Positions 1 through 11,147 of a stretch of DNA of 64,000 bases are shown in pieces. This stretch comes from Vermamoeba vermiformis (lineage: Eukaryota > Tubulinea > Echinamoebida). Positions within the stretch are counted from its first letter, which is position 1, and the number at the start of each line of letters is the position of its first letter. The stretch lies in NCBI GenBank assembly GCA_045837725.1, contig JBEWZL010000253.1, positions 62,001-126,000 on the forward strand, written 5' to 3'. A program made the translations under genes and the position numbers. The notes under the pieces are model-generated. The model searched no databases, was not told where the DNA came from, and saw only the letters and a list, made by a program, of their open reading frames with translations.

Positions 1-4
1 TTAG

Positions 5-2561
5 AATCCATCATTATTAAGCCCCGCGCAATTAATACCCGGAGATTTGCCGCAAGAAATACTCGTGTTCATTTTTCAATTTTTGGATCTTAACAGTTTC
101 TACTACTGTGCTTTTTGCTGCAAGTCCTGGTTCGAAGCAGCGTTAATTTCATATCAAGTAGGTCCTATAATCAACGAGTATAATATATTATCTCTTTCTA
201 ACGTATTTTTAGAATCAATATTTGAAACGCTATTTACCGCCGCCTGATCCGACTGCAATAATCGACTGGAGGGCTTTGTATAATAGACAAAAGAAGATTG
301 AAGATAATATCATTGAAGGAAGGTACGTAAATATCTTAATACTGAGTTTTTAGTTAAATCCGGTTGTAAAGTACTCGAACTTTTTTGAGACGGCGCTTAT
401 TTATTATTGTATAATAGATACTGGGCCGAAGCATATGCATCAAATTATATCATTTATGAAATTAATAACGATGAAGTAGTGTATTCAGCGAGCTATTATA
501 ACGACCAACTCATTTACAACATTGCGATATCCAAAGAAACGTAAAACAAGCTCAAATTTGATTAATTATAGTATATTAACATCATATTATTCGTTGTATA
601 GAAGACTAGGCAATACATCGAAGTACAATATGGAAGGGTATCATATAGATCTCAATACAAGGCAAGTGAACAGATCTGATCGCTACGGCCAAGACTTTGC
701 AAATGGATATATTATAGAAGGTGATACAACTACTAAATGGTGGTTTGTTGATGGTGCTTCGATCAACGTGTACGATGCTACAGGCAAAACATTTCTCAGA
801 AAAATCGGTACGAATTGTTATTTGGCTTAGAATAGCATTAACATTACATTTAATATTAGATATGTGTTAATACAGAGTATTATACAGAGAGGCACGAAAG
901 GGAATCCAGTTTTGGGTCGTATTATTTGATGAAGCCGAATCTGGACGGATCAGCTGAAGTTCTTACGCATGAAAAGTCGTCGTTGATTCAAGGCAAAGAC
1001 CTGCTTAAATACAAGAAATTTAATGTAGAAATATTCAATTTGAATACTGGCGACACGATTTATCGGCAGAAAATTGGAGCGATGGACATTTTAGCTTATT
1101 ACGTACGGCTTAAACGCACTTTATAGCCTCGATATTAATGTAATCGTATAATAGGGCAATCAAGTCTTCTTATTATCGAAAAAAGGCGTTGAAGTATACG
1201 ATCTGGATCAGCAACAAGTTTTAGTCACTTTGGGATCCGACCACAACACGATAATTAAGATCAATGACGATAAGGTATTATTGCATACAATTTTATTATC
1301 ATTATATAATACTATTACGTTGTAGCTCGCCGTTGTCGACAAAAACTTGATCAAGTTTTACGATCTACGTTCGTTCACTGAATTTAATTCAATAACGATC
1401 TACCTGGAAGAAAAAGAACGGGTAAGATTAATATATTCCTATTTTAGTAATATGAACCAGTACGCATTAACGAATACCGTCTCTTTATAGATTTTCGCAG
1501 TTAATTTTGATCGGTGGAAACTGGTCATTGGCATTATAATTGAAGGAAAGCACAGACGATATGAAATCTACGCACTAGACAGCAAAAAATTGCTGCAAAG
1601 ATTGATCAACACGAGCGATCATTCTGACGACAACTTGATCTACTTGCCATCGAATGGAAAAATTGTTACCGATTGTCGGTACGTCTCACTTACGTGAAAT
1701 ATTTCCTAATTTGGTAATAGTAATTGACTTTAATTAGGAATCTGACTGTCTATGACTTCGACGATCATCAAAATTGGAACAAAAAAGTCACGGTACAATT
1801 TTTTGACGTAAGTCAAGCAATACGGATACTATAGTACAAAATTATAGTATTACATATGATTATGCGAATTAATTGTATAATTTACCTTTTACAGGTTGAT
1901 CAGAAGTGGCACAATTACGTTATTAAATCGAAAAACTTGACCAAATTTTGCGAAGAGAAATTAGGACAGCTGTCACAGCTCTGTCACCGCACTTTTTACC
2001 CGTAAGTCTTCGATGATATATATTCATTGAAAAACCGCATTAGGCTGCATAACCAAAGAATGTGGATCCGGTCAAATCCAGGATCTGATCTTTAACGGGC
2101 CTTCCAATCATTATTAATTGTTATTACGTGTTTTACAACATAAGCTCATAATACTTTTATTGTTAATTTAGCTGATTATATGTATCTCTGTAGGAAAGTT
2201 CAAGGCCGTAAACACAAAAGAGAGACATTGATTTTCAATTTGACCACCGGCAAACCGAGCGAAGCATTAATGGAGCAATTAAGACCGCGTTATTATGACG
2301 ATGATTTGATTAGAAACACTTTTCAGCTGATTTCAAATGATAAGAAGTGGACGAATGAAAGTTTTGGCGGTTGGTAAGAAAAACTTAATAGTGATTTCCT
2401 ATTATAAGCTTATTATTTTAATTATAATGTATTATAGGGAGTATGTTAACCCGTATTATTGCCCTTGTATTATCGTTGTTGAAAGGTTTGAGAACGCTGG
2501 ATCGTGGCAACTTTTCTACGATCGAACAGCGGTTAAAGATGCACAGAATAGTAGTCAGTAA
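5..2561 (+). CDS. F-box / beta-propeller-like protein, 5' end outside the window
   Basis: The window opens with TTAG, which fits a 3' splice site, so at least one earlier exon lies off the left edge. The first visible exon (5-157) encodes an F-box: LPQEILVFIFQFL followed by CCKSWFEAAL. F-boxes bind Skp1 in SCF ubiquitin ligases. After an intron at 158-212 come about ten short exons with repeated beta-strand motifs such as WWFVDGASINVYDATGK and KNLIKFYDLRS, as in WD/PQQ-like propeller blades, which usually hold the substrate. The final exon is reached by splicing within a TGG codon near 2376 and ends at TAA 2561. The genes at 51937-53562 and 55975-57720 have the same architecture but are only distantly similar. 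The F-box call is good; the propeller call is inferred from strand periodicity, and internal exon limits are approximate. Confidence 0.65.
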
Positions 2562-3055
2562 ATATTGTATAGTCTGAACTATTCAGCACGTAAATTCAAA
2601 GCAAAATAAGAAAAATATCAGTATTGTTACCAAATCGGGACAGAAGAGCAAGATCCAAAACAGCTCCAACGTAAGCAAGCCACAAGATAGTTCCTATGCA
2701 CTATTATATTGACTTATTGCCAAAAATATAAATGAGCCGCTTTTTCTTTTTTTGCCGGGGCTCGTTGGGGGAAATAAAAATGACGGAGGAGGGCTGACAA
2801 ATCCCGGCAAAAGTTGTGTCCGTTCTGCAAGCCAACAACTTTCGCCCCCCTTCGTAGTTTTTTTTTTTTTTTTTATTTATACCTTTTCGCTATTGCTATT
2901 CTTAGTATACGGGAGATTGTGGCTGAGTACGAATTCGTTGAAAACCGGGTTTTAAGACAGTTCGGTTCTAATGGGCAGTCACGTGGCGTGCAACATAAAA
3001 GTATTTTGTATTTCAGTTTTGAAACTATCTTCAAACCGTTATAACACCCTTTAAT
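2562..3055. other. Intergenic region with a G/C-rich inverted repeat and a T tract
   Basis: No credible gene is visible. The stretch holds a perfect 10-bp inverted repeat, TTTTGCCGGG at 2750-2759 and CCCGGCAAAA at 2803-2812, enclosing a G-rich loop, and then a run of 17 T at 2858-2874. The short open frames over this stretch are low-complexity and show no family signal. It separates two genes on the same strand, so it should contain the 3' end of the F-box gene and the promoter of the oxidase gene. Confidence 0.5.
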
Positions 3056-5539
3056 ATGGACTCTGAAAAGATCGCTCAGTTAAAGCAAGGATTTAGAGGT
3101 AAACCGCTTTTTTACCTTTTGGGTACGAATCCGTTAAGATCTTTTATTAATTTCGAATTGTTAGGCGAGGTCCTCCTTCCTGAAGACGCAAACTACGCAC
3201 AAGCAGTTGGCGGAATGTTCAACAAGATGTTTACTGACCGGTAGGTATTTTTGTGGGTTTTTAAAGCAGGATCCAAAAATGAATTTATGAAATTCGAATG
3301 ATTTTAAGAATTGCTATTTCAATTTGATCATAGATAAAAATGATATAATATAGTATTAACGCGATCATTTAACTACAGCAAACCGGAAATTATCTGCCGT
3401 CCTTTGGGCGCCGCGGATGTATCCAAAGCCGTTAAATTTGCTGCGGAACATCATATGAAGGTAGTACCTCGTGGTGGAGGTCACGGGTAAGCGAAATCAA
3501 GCCAAAAGCGAGCGCATCCACGAAACTAAATCGTTATGAATTTTTTAGAGGCAGCGGACTTGCTTCAACTGATGAAGGTATGCTGCTCGATATGTCTCTT
3601 ATGCGCGGCATTACGTAAGAGCTCCTATCTACGAATTTAGCATTGCAAAATTTCTAAATTTCAATTTTTTAAAGGTTCGATCGAGAGACCGGATTTGCTA
3701 CTGTTCAAGCAGGCTGCCGCTTAGCCGACCTTGATTACGAATTACTGCCTTATGGCCGCGCTATTCCGTTCGGTCTTGTCGGTTTAACTGGCATTGCTGG
3801 ATTGGCGTTGCATGGTGGAATTGGATTCTTAACTCGCAAACACGGATTGACCGCCGAAAGCATCGTTCAAGTCGAAATTGTTGTTGCTTCGGGTAATACC
3901 AACTTAATATTGCATATTTAAAGCCTTGGTACCTTATAGTGGAACTTTTTGTAGGTGAGATCTTGATCGCCAACGAGAAGCAAAACCAAGAAATTTTCTG
4001 GGCTGTGCGAGGTGCTGGTAGCAATATTGGTGTTATCACAAGCTTCGTATTCAAGGTACCATATCATCTCGCCTTCACTTTCAAGTTTGAAACAACTTTC
4101 CTTATTTGGCCAAACAACGTTTTCGCAACATTTAGCGCTTAAACTCGAAACTTACCTTTGCTAATTATATCTTTTTATAGACCTACGAGATGCCTCAAAC
4201 AGTGTACGGAGGTCTCGTCGTGCAACCAGCAGTGGATCTGGTCGAGTACCACAACAAATGGGCCAAGAAACTCGTTGAAGACCCTAACTACGAGTGCACC
4301 AACTTCCACATGACACCGCCTGTGGGTCCTCCTATGGGTATGTACAATTAGTGATAGATGACCTGTAGATCAGATCCAATCTCTATAATCATAATGAGCG
4401 CTAATTATTGTTACTTTTGATACTCTTCATTATTCTTATTTCCTAATTTGGAAACAATGGGTCGTTATTACAGTGAAAAGATGACACGAATAGATTACCT
4501 TTGCGCAAATTCTTTGTCACGAATGTTAGCTAACTTTCCCTAGGTCTGGCGTGTCGCATGGCCGTCCACTTCGGTGAGCACGACGTGGCTGAACGAGAAC
4601 TCGAAGCGATTGTCTCGACTGCGCCTAAAGCTATGTTTGGCTACTCGCATCAGCCGTTCAATTTGGCCAATCAGTCTGCCAGTACGTACTAACGATAAGG
4701 CCTTAAGAGTGTTTCCTTATTTGGCAATAGTACGATACTAACGAGTTCTATCTTTGCAGCTGAATTCTTCAAGGGCGCTCCTCCCACGCGTCAAGTACGT
4801 ATTTGTAATCATGATTGTTATTTTAAGTGAACAATTTTTTGAGGATGAATATCACCTGATTTTTTATTCGAGTTACTTACACGATATCTTTTAGTATTGG
4901 AAGTCAGCGCACTTCAAAGAGTGGTCCAATGACTTGTCTGTGGCTGTGAACGATGTCTTTGCGGAAATTCGTAACGTACGTGATATCCAAACATTCAATT
5001 GTCAAAATGTAGGAATTTTTGACATTTTTTTAAGCGTTTTTCAAACTAAGAGATTCAGAATTCGTGAGCCGATGTTTGACACTTAATTTTTTCACGCCAA
5101 GTCTAGACTAATATTTAATCGTTCAGTCCAAGTTCGGTCCTTTCTCCTTGCTCTTGACCGAGTACTGGGACCCTACTAAGAACGCTGCCACACGCGATTT
5201 GCCCATCAGCATGAACCGCATCGTGTTTGTGATTGCATTCATCATCGGATGGCAAGATCCAGCGCTCGACGAAGAAGGCAAAGCTTTCGCTCGTCAAATT
5301 GAAGCTAAGCTTGATAAACTTGGAAATTTGAAGGATTTTGCGTACTTCAATTACTCGCCTGAAGACAACTCTGAAATTGCCATTGGATCAAGCAACATTG
5401 ACAAAGTCTTGGCGATCAAGCAGAAGGTAGGATAAACCATAATTGTTTGCCAGTTAAGTAATTACTTATAACTAATATTAATATATAGTATGATCCTAAC
5501 AACATGTTTGCCCATGGTAACTTGAAGAAGAGAAAATAA
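3056..5539 (+). CDS. FAD-linked oxidase, berberine-bridge-like (copy 1)
   Basis: Predicted flavoprotein oxidase of the PCMH/BBE family, oxidising a small organic or carbohydrate substrate with O2. Spliced exons give the FAD-binding half first: VVPRGGGHG carries the histidine that covalently holds FAD in this family. Then comes GLTGIAGLALHGG, the second flavin-binding segment, which lacks the cysteine used by bicovalent members, so FAD is probably held by one bond. EIFWAVRGAGSNIGVITSF follows. The C-terminal BBE domain ends in FNYSPEDN and YDPNNMF. Start ATG 3056; the first intron falls after GFRG, exactly as in the next gene. No signal peptide is evident, so it is probably intracellular. About ten introns of 50-200 nt. 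It forms a head-to-tail tandem pair with the gene at 5858. Confidence 0.85.
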
Positions 5540-5857
5540 ATCGTGATCCAGATCCTGACCTCGCAAGCTCCCGGAACAATTTGTGCGTCCTAGTAAAGAA
5601 TAAATCGCCAATACTTGCTCCTTATAGGGCTTATTAGCGCTAAGAGGATGGTTGGATCTGCAACAGGAAATTTTACAACAATTTCAATTTTTTCTCTTCA
5701 AGAAATTTGATCATCGATTTTGATTTCAAGCCTTACTGAGAAAATAGAATTCCGTATCTTCGATTGGAAATTTCACTGCATTTGAGAAGACATAAATAGC
5801 CGTCAACGAGACTGCTGTCACTTCACTTTACCAAACTTGAGTTGTATACCAACAACA
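5540..5857. other. Spacer between the two oxidase genes
   Basis: 318 nt with no open frame of note. AATAAA near 5600 may serve as the poly(A) signal of the upstream oxidase gene. The last ~60 nt before ATG 5858 should contain the start of the second copy's transcript. No repeats or RNA genes are visible. Confidence 0.4.
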
Positions 5858-7913
5858 ATGGACGCTGAAAGTATTAAAGAACTGAAAACTGGATTTCGAG
5901 GTAATATTATTGTCTTCTAACGTACCCGCATATGAGTTCTAAGTAAGATCGAATAGGTGAGGTCGTCTTGCCACAAGATGCGAGTTTCAAGTCGATCTGC
6001 GCTGGCATGTCCAACCAGATCTTCATCGATCGGTAATATCCTATTTCCCGTTATTGAATCTTTAGCTGATCTGACGTGGTTTGAAACGCAGCAAGCCTGC
6101 TATCGTATGTCGTCCTCGTGGAGCGGCGGATGTGGCAAAGGCTGTCAAGTGGGCAGCAGAGAACCATCTGAAAGTGGTGCCTCGTAGTGGAGGGCATGGG
6201 TAAGCTTTTTTTCTGTTCGATCAAATGCGAAGCACCGAACGGGATCTCCTCTTTCAGTAACAAGATTTTGAATTGACTTTGACTTCTCGTCTAGTGGCAG
6301 CGGACTTGCATCGTGTGAAGGAGGCATGTTGATCGACTTGGCACTGATGAAAGGCGTCACGTAAGCGGCATTTTGTTAAGGCATCCGCTTCCGAGTTCCA
6401 AAAATAGCAGTTCACTGACGTCGCCATTTTTAGCTACGACCAAAACTCGACGAACGTGACTGTCCAATCAGGTTGCAGACTGACCGATATTGATTACGAG
6501 CTCTTGCCGTATCAAAGAGCTGTGCCTATTGGAGTCGTCGGGATCACGGGCATTGGTGGCCTGGCTTTGCACGGTGGATATGGCCTACTAACCCGCTATT
6601 ATGGCTTGACTGTCGACAATATCTTACAAGTCGAAATTGTCACCGGAAAAGGTCAGAAACTTTTCTAAAAATCGACTTACCAAAAATCATCAAAATTTCA
6701 GGCGAGATCTTGATTGCCAACGAAAAAGAGAACACTGACCTTTTCTGGGCTGTGCGTGGTGCTGGTAGCAATGTTGGTGTTGTGACGAACTTCGTTTTCA
6801 AGGTAAGCCAAGCTTGGATATTTTGACACGTGTCATCAGTACTAATCGTCGATATTTCCAGACACACCACATGCCACCAACAGTCTACGGAGGCTTTGTT
6901 ATTCAACCAGCCGTCAATTTGATCGATTATCACGATCGTTGGTCCAAGAAGGTGTTAAACGACCCGAACTTCACGTGCTGGAACTACCATCTCTCACCTC
7001 CTACTGGACCTGAGTGCGGTACGGATCTAACCAAACACTTGATAATTCAATGCTTATTAATCAATCATAGGTCTCGTTGGAAGACTCGGCTGTCAGTTTG
7101 GAGACCAAGAAGTCGCTGAGAAAGAGATGGAAGACCTCATTTCTTTCGCGCCTAAAGCGATGTTGGGTTGGAAACACCAGCCGTTCAATCTGCTCAATGA
7201 AACGACGAGTAAGCTGCAAATCCTATTTTAACATAGATACTAACCTTGTTATAGCTGATTTCTTCGCCAATGCTCCGCCATCGAGACAGGTAGATCCAGA
7301 TCTTTTCCATGACGTTGTGACTAACCTGTTTGCTTGTAGTATTGGAAAGCGATGAATTTCCGCGAATGGACTCACGACCTGTCTGTGGCATTCAACGACT
7401 TATTCGCTGAAATTCGTGCCGTAAGTCTGAAGCTAATTTTAGTCACCTGATCTGACTCACACTTACTTTCATTCTGCAGTCCAAATTTGGCGCTCAATCA
7501 TTGCTTGCGACTGAATATTGGAACAGCACGAGCACCGCTATTGAACGGGACATGCCGCTGAACATTCAACAACCGATCTTCGTCATTTTGTTGTTGCTCG
7601 GTTGGTCAGATCCAGCGCTCGACAACGAAGCTCGAGAATATGCCGCTAAGATAGCCACAAGATTTGAAAAGCTTGGTAATATTCGCGACCAAACTTATTT
7701 CAATTACTCGCCTGAAGACAATGCCGAGTACAGTTTGGGCAAGAAAAATCTTGAGCGACTCTTGACTATTAAGAGCAAGGTTAGTATAACGATGTAAATA
7801 TTAATATTATTATATTTAATCTTACGCTTTTTAATGCTTAGTATGACCCGTTGAATTTGTTTGACCAAGGCAGCTTGAGAAAGCGCAAGTTCGATCCGCA
7901 ACAGCACGCTTAA
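5858..7913 (+). CDS. FAD-linked oxidase, berberine-bridge-like (copy 2)
   Basis: Tandem paralogue of the preceding gene, with the same exon plan (first intron again after GFRG). Landmarks: RPRGAADVAKAVKWAAENH, then VVPRSGGHG with the FAD-linking histidine; GVVGITGIGGLALHGG in place of the Cys-containing motif of bicovalent enzymes; LFWAVRGAGSNVGVVTNF; and the BBE tail FNYSPEDN and YDPLNLF. The start MDAESIKELKTGFRG parallels MDSEKIAQLKQGFRG of copy 1. The proteins have clearly diverged outside the motifs, so the duplication is not recent and substrates may differ. No signal peptide is seen. An intron near 6830 contains the palindrome TGACACGTGTCA. Confidence 0.85.
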
Positions 7914-8052
7914 AAGTCGTTCTGACTTACCGATTATATGCTAAGGCATTATACCTCGATGATTCATATTGATTTTATGACTTACATTGACTTCTATCAA
8001 TAAACTATTTTGGATCTTTTGCCGTTTAAATTTTTCTGCGAATTAATTTGGT

Positions 8053-9473
8053 CTAAACGTTGTTTACTGAACGATTACTAATTAAAGCTGCTCGTTCTTT
8101 TTGATAAATATCGTGCATTAATTCCAAATGAGTATGATACTGCTGCTTATCTATGACTGGCAAGATCGCATAAAGCAGATCCGAACCAAATACTTCTTTG
8201 AAGTTGTTTAATCTTCCTCTATTAAAATCAAACGCTATTTTGCCTCTATAATCTGTTAATTTTGCCATAAACTCCAAAGTAGTGTTATTTTTCGCTACAA
8301 TAAAAAATTAGTCGAAAATCGAATCTGGTCCTTTGACAAAATCTCCTGCGCTAATTTTTAAGTGATAATATGCTCCTAGTTAATGGCACTTACATATAAA
8401 GTATAGATGTAATAAGGAGAACATTGTTAACGAGAATGAGATTGCTGCGCAGACCCACCACATAATATCGACTCTGGAGCTAGCCTCTTTGTTCTAAATA
8501 TAATATTATTAGAGCCAAATATATACCAGTATTTTTTAATATTATAGGCTTACGTATATTAAACTGAAGCAAACTACGACGATGAACAAAGTGGTCAATG
8601 CTCCGTAAATTAAAACCAGCATAAAATATTTGTAATTATGCAATCCGACGCAGTTTCCTAGCCACACGCAATGATGGTCCATGCGCAGTACGCATCTGCA
8701 ACGAATTTGAGTAAATTTGTAACGGAATTTCCTAAAAAGGAAAAAGTACTTACTTATCGCATTGATGGCAATGGTGACAACGTGGAGGCTTAGGATTTGA
8801 ACATTTGTGGCATGGAGTGAAATCATATGCATTATTAGGGCCATTTGAATCGATCAGAAGCTCATTAAGGTGCTGCTCTTCATTCGGGATCTAAAATCAA
8901 CATTTTTAATTCAGCAAATTAATGAACGATCTGATGCAAATATTAAAGCATGCATAATATTTTAAATTTTATGGTATAAGAGGCTAAAATTTACTCGCAG
9001 TATACTTACGACATCGTTGTAACTGAGCGGATTTGTGATGTATGCTTTGTAAAGGGATAATGACAATACTACTGCTAAATAATGTCCCACTAACAGCTCT
9101 ATAAGGCCAGCCATAGCATGCTAAACAGTTCTTGTTAGATTATCCAATTTGACGAAATGGGATCCGCATCTTCGCTTGGTGCTTACAGTTTTAATTAAAG
9201 GCAGTACGACATCGCTCATCCATACATAATAACACCATAATATCCAAAATTCTATGCACAGAGGTCCGGTAAGTCGATATAGAATTCCGATCGTCCTTCT
9301 TGTGCGGTAAAATAATCTAGAAAAATAATATTAAAAATAGCACTGTATTTTATTGGCATATTACGATCGAGCATGATCTTGGAATTACAAACTATACCAA
9401 ACAAAAAATTGAAATTACGAAATTTTCGAGCTTGGATCAAGGTGTTTACTTACACTTTAGGCTTCTTATCCAT
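8053..9473 (-). CDS. DHHC-type palmitoyltransferase
   Basis: Integral-membrane protein S-acyltransferase. The cysteine-rich core reads [20 protein letters not shown] followed by [19 protein letters not shown], with the catalytic DHHC and all zinc-binding Cys/His present. Hydrophobic segments flank it: [18 protein letters not shown] and [17 protein letters not shown] before, and [19 protein letters not shown] after. The C-terminal part [18 protein letters not shown] matches the conserved region that follows the last membrane span in this family. The start is placed at the ATG complementary to 9471-9473 (MDKKPKV), which splices across a ~130-nt intron into the first membrane segment. At least five introns. 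The subcellular membrane cannot be told from sequence. Confidence 0.88.
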
Positions 9474-9759
9474 CGATTATATATTACAAAATATTATTCT
9501 AATTTATGTACAACCTATAAACAAGTTTCGTTGGGGTCTTGATCAATACGTTACTTTTTTTGCTAATTTGCAAAAAATACGTCCAAATAAATAATGAGCC
9601 TTTTAAAGGCTATATTTTCGTCCTAATTAATACCTAAAATCAATATTAATTGTGCTTCTTCGTTGAGAAGCTGTTAATAAACTGGATTCGTGCGCCAAAA
9701 TTCCTATCTTTTCAGCAAACCGTTATTTAGCACCACGAGGTTGCTCTATATTTATTTAA

Positions 9760-10851
9760 ATGGAAAATAAGGCAGAAAATAAAATACCAGAACAGGAACA
9801 CGCAGATCACGAGAGATGTGATAAAGTGATCAACAAAGCATTGAAAGAAAGTACGCATAAATATTTTATTAATTAAATATACAACAATTTAAATAATACA
9901 GTGCACAATTAATAGCACATCATTTATATTACTAATTGAGATCTAGAAAATAATAATTAGCTCTTACCGGTCAATTAGCTTTTTATGCAAGCCTATAGCA
10001 CGAAATATTAACCACGTAATTATTAGATCCATATTTAAATCATTTGATCATCGCCATGGACAAACTTGGCTGCGAAGTGACTTCACAATTTTTCAAGTGC
10101 AAACCGTGCTCTAAACCAGCCTCTGGCTTTTTCGATACTAAATTAGGCGTAAGTACCATCACTATAGTATAGTTTTATCTTACAAATCGCTTTGGACTAT
10201 TGGCGAGAGCAAATCCGATCGCTGTGTAACGGATCACTTTTCTAATTTTCTTTCAGATTGTTATGTGCGAAAATCATCCTATGACACAAAAAAAGAGCGA
10301 AGACACTATAGTGCACGAGATGATTCATGCTTACGATCACTGCAAGAACTTTTTTGATAAAAATAACTGCGTGCATATTGCCTGCTCTGAGGTAATATTC
10401 TAAGCCTTTGCAAAGCTCTATTAACAATTTATGCTGCTTGCGCATATGATTTATTAGCTAAAGGTGTTGATTTAACTAATTTGAATTGTTTCAGATCCGA
10501 GCACAAAATTTGAGCGGGGAGTGCCAATGGACTAAAGAGGTTGGAAGACGAAATTTCAGCTTTAAGAAACAACATAAAGAATGCGTACGACGAAGAGCGG
10601 AGTTATCTTTATCTATGATACCGGGTAAGAATTTTTATTTTTCGGCTCGACTTTTCTCCCGAAGGATCCGACTTCAATTCGAAAATTTACGCTTTATATA
10701 TTCATTATATCCTATCTAAATGATCGTACTACTTAATCCCTAACTCTTTTTTGCTAAATTCCTAGCCTGTGCACCGACAGCAAAACTTTCAGTTGAGAAG
10801 GCTTGGGCGTCTTGCGTTAAGAACTTAGAACCTTTCCACCACGTGCCATAG
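9760..10851 (+). CDS. ATP23: Mitochondrial inner-membrane metalloprotease ATP23 homologue
   Basis: Zinc metalloprotease that in yeast processes Atp6 and helps assemble the ATP synthase Fo sector in the intermembrane space. Spliced exons give DHERCDKVINKALKES, FFKCKPCSKPASGFFDTKLG, then the zinc-binding HEMIHAYDHC, and the typical C-terminal part with many Cys residues: CVHIACSEIRAQNLSGECQW, FKKQHKECVRRRAELSL and ACAPTAKLSVEKAWASC. These follow the ATP23 family order, with paired cysteines as in other intermembrane-space proteins. Length about 200 residues, normal for the family. Start ATG 9760, stop TAG 10849-10851. Four introns. Confidence 0.88.
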
Positions 10852-11147
10852 TGTTAAATAGATACTAAATAATAATATTTATTCATAATCCCGAATTTGG
10901 AATTCATCTGACTTTCGTCCTGGGATCGCATCCACAACGTTTGACTTTCGACCGGTGCCTCAGCCTTACTCATCATGGAAACTAATGCAAAAGCCACGGT
11001 TAGTAATTAATATCGTGCAACTTGATTATTTGTAGGTAAAGGCTGCCTAATCTCGACCAAGATTCAACATTCTGGATGACACGTGCCATTCTTGCAAAAA
11101 GGTAAAATTCAAATGCCACAACGAGTTAAAGAAAGCAATTTTTAGCT

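Noticed and set aside
3761-4054. Long minus-strand frames over the oxidase genes (also 6640-6933)
   Set aside because: They are antisense shadows of conserved FAD-binding exons.
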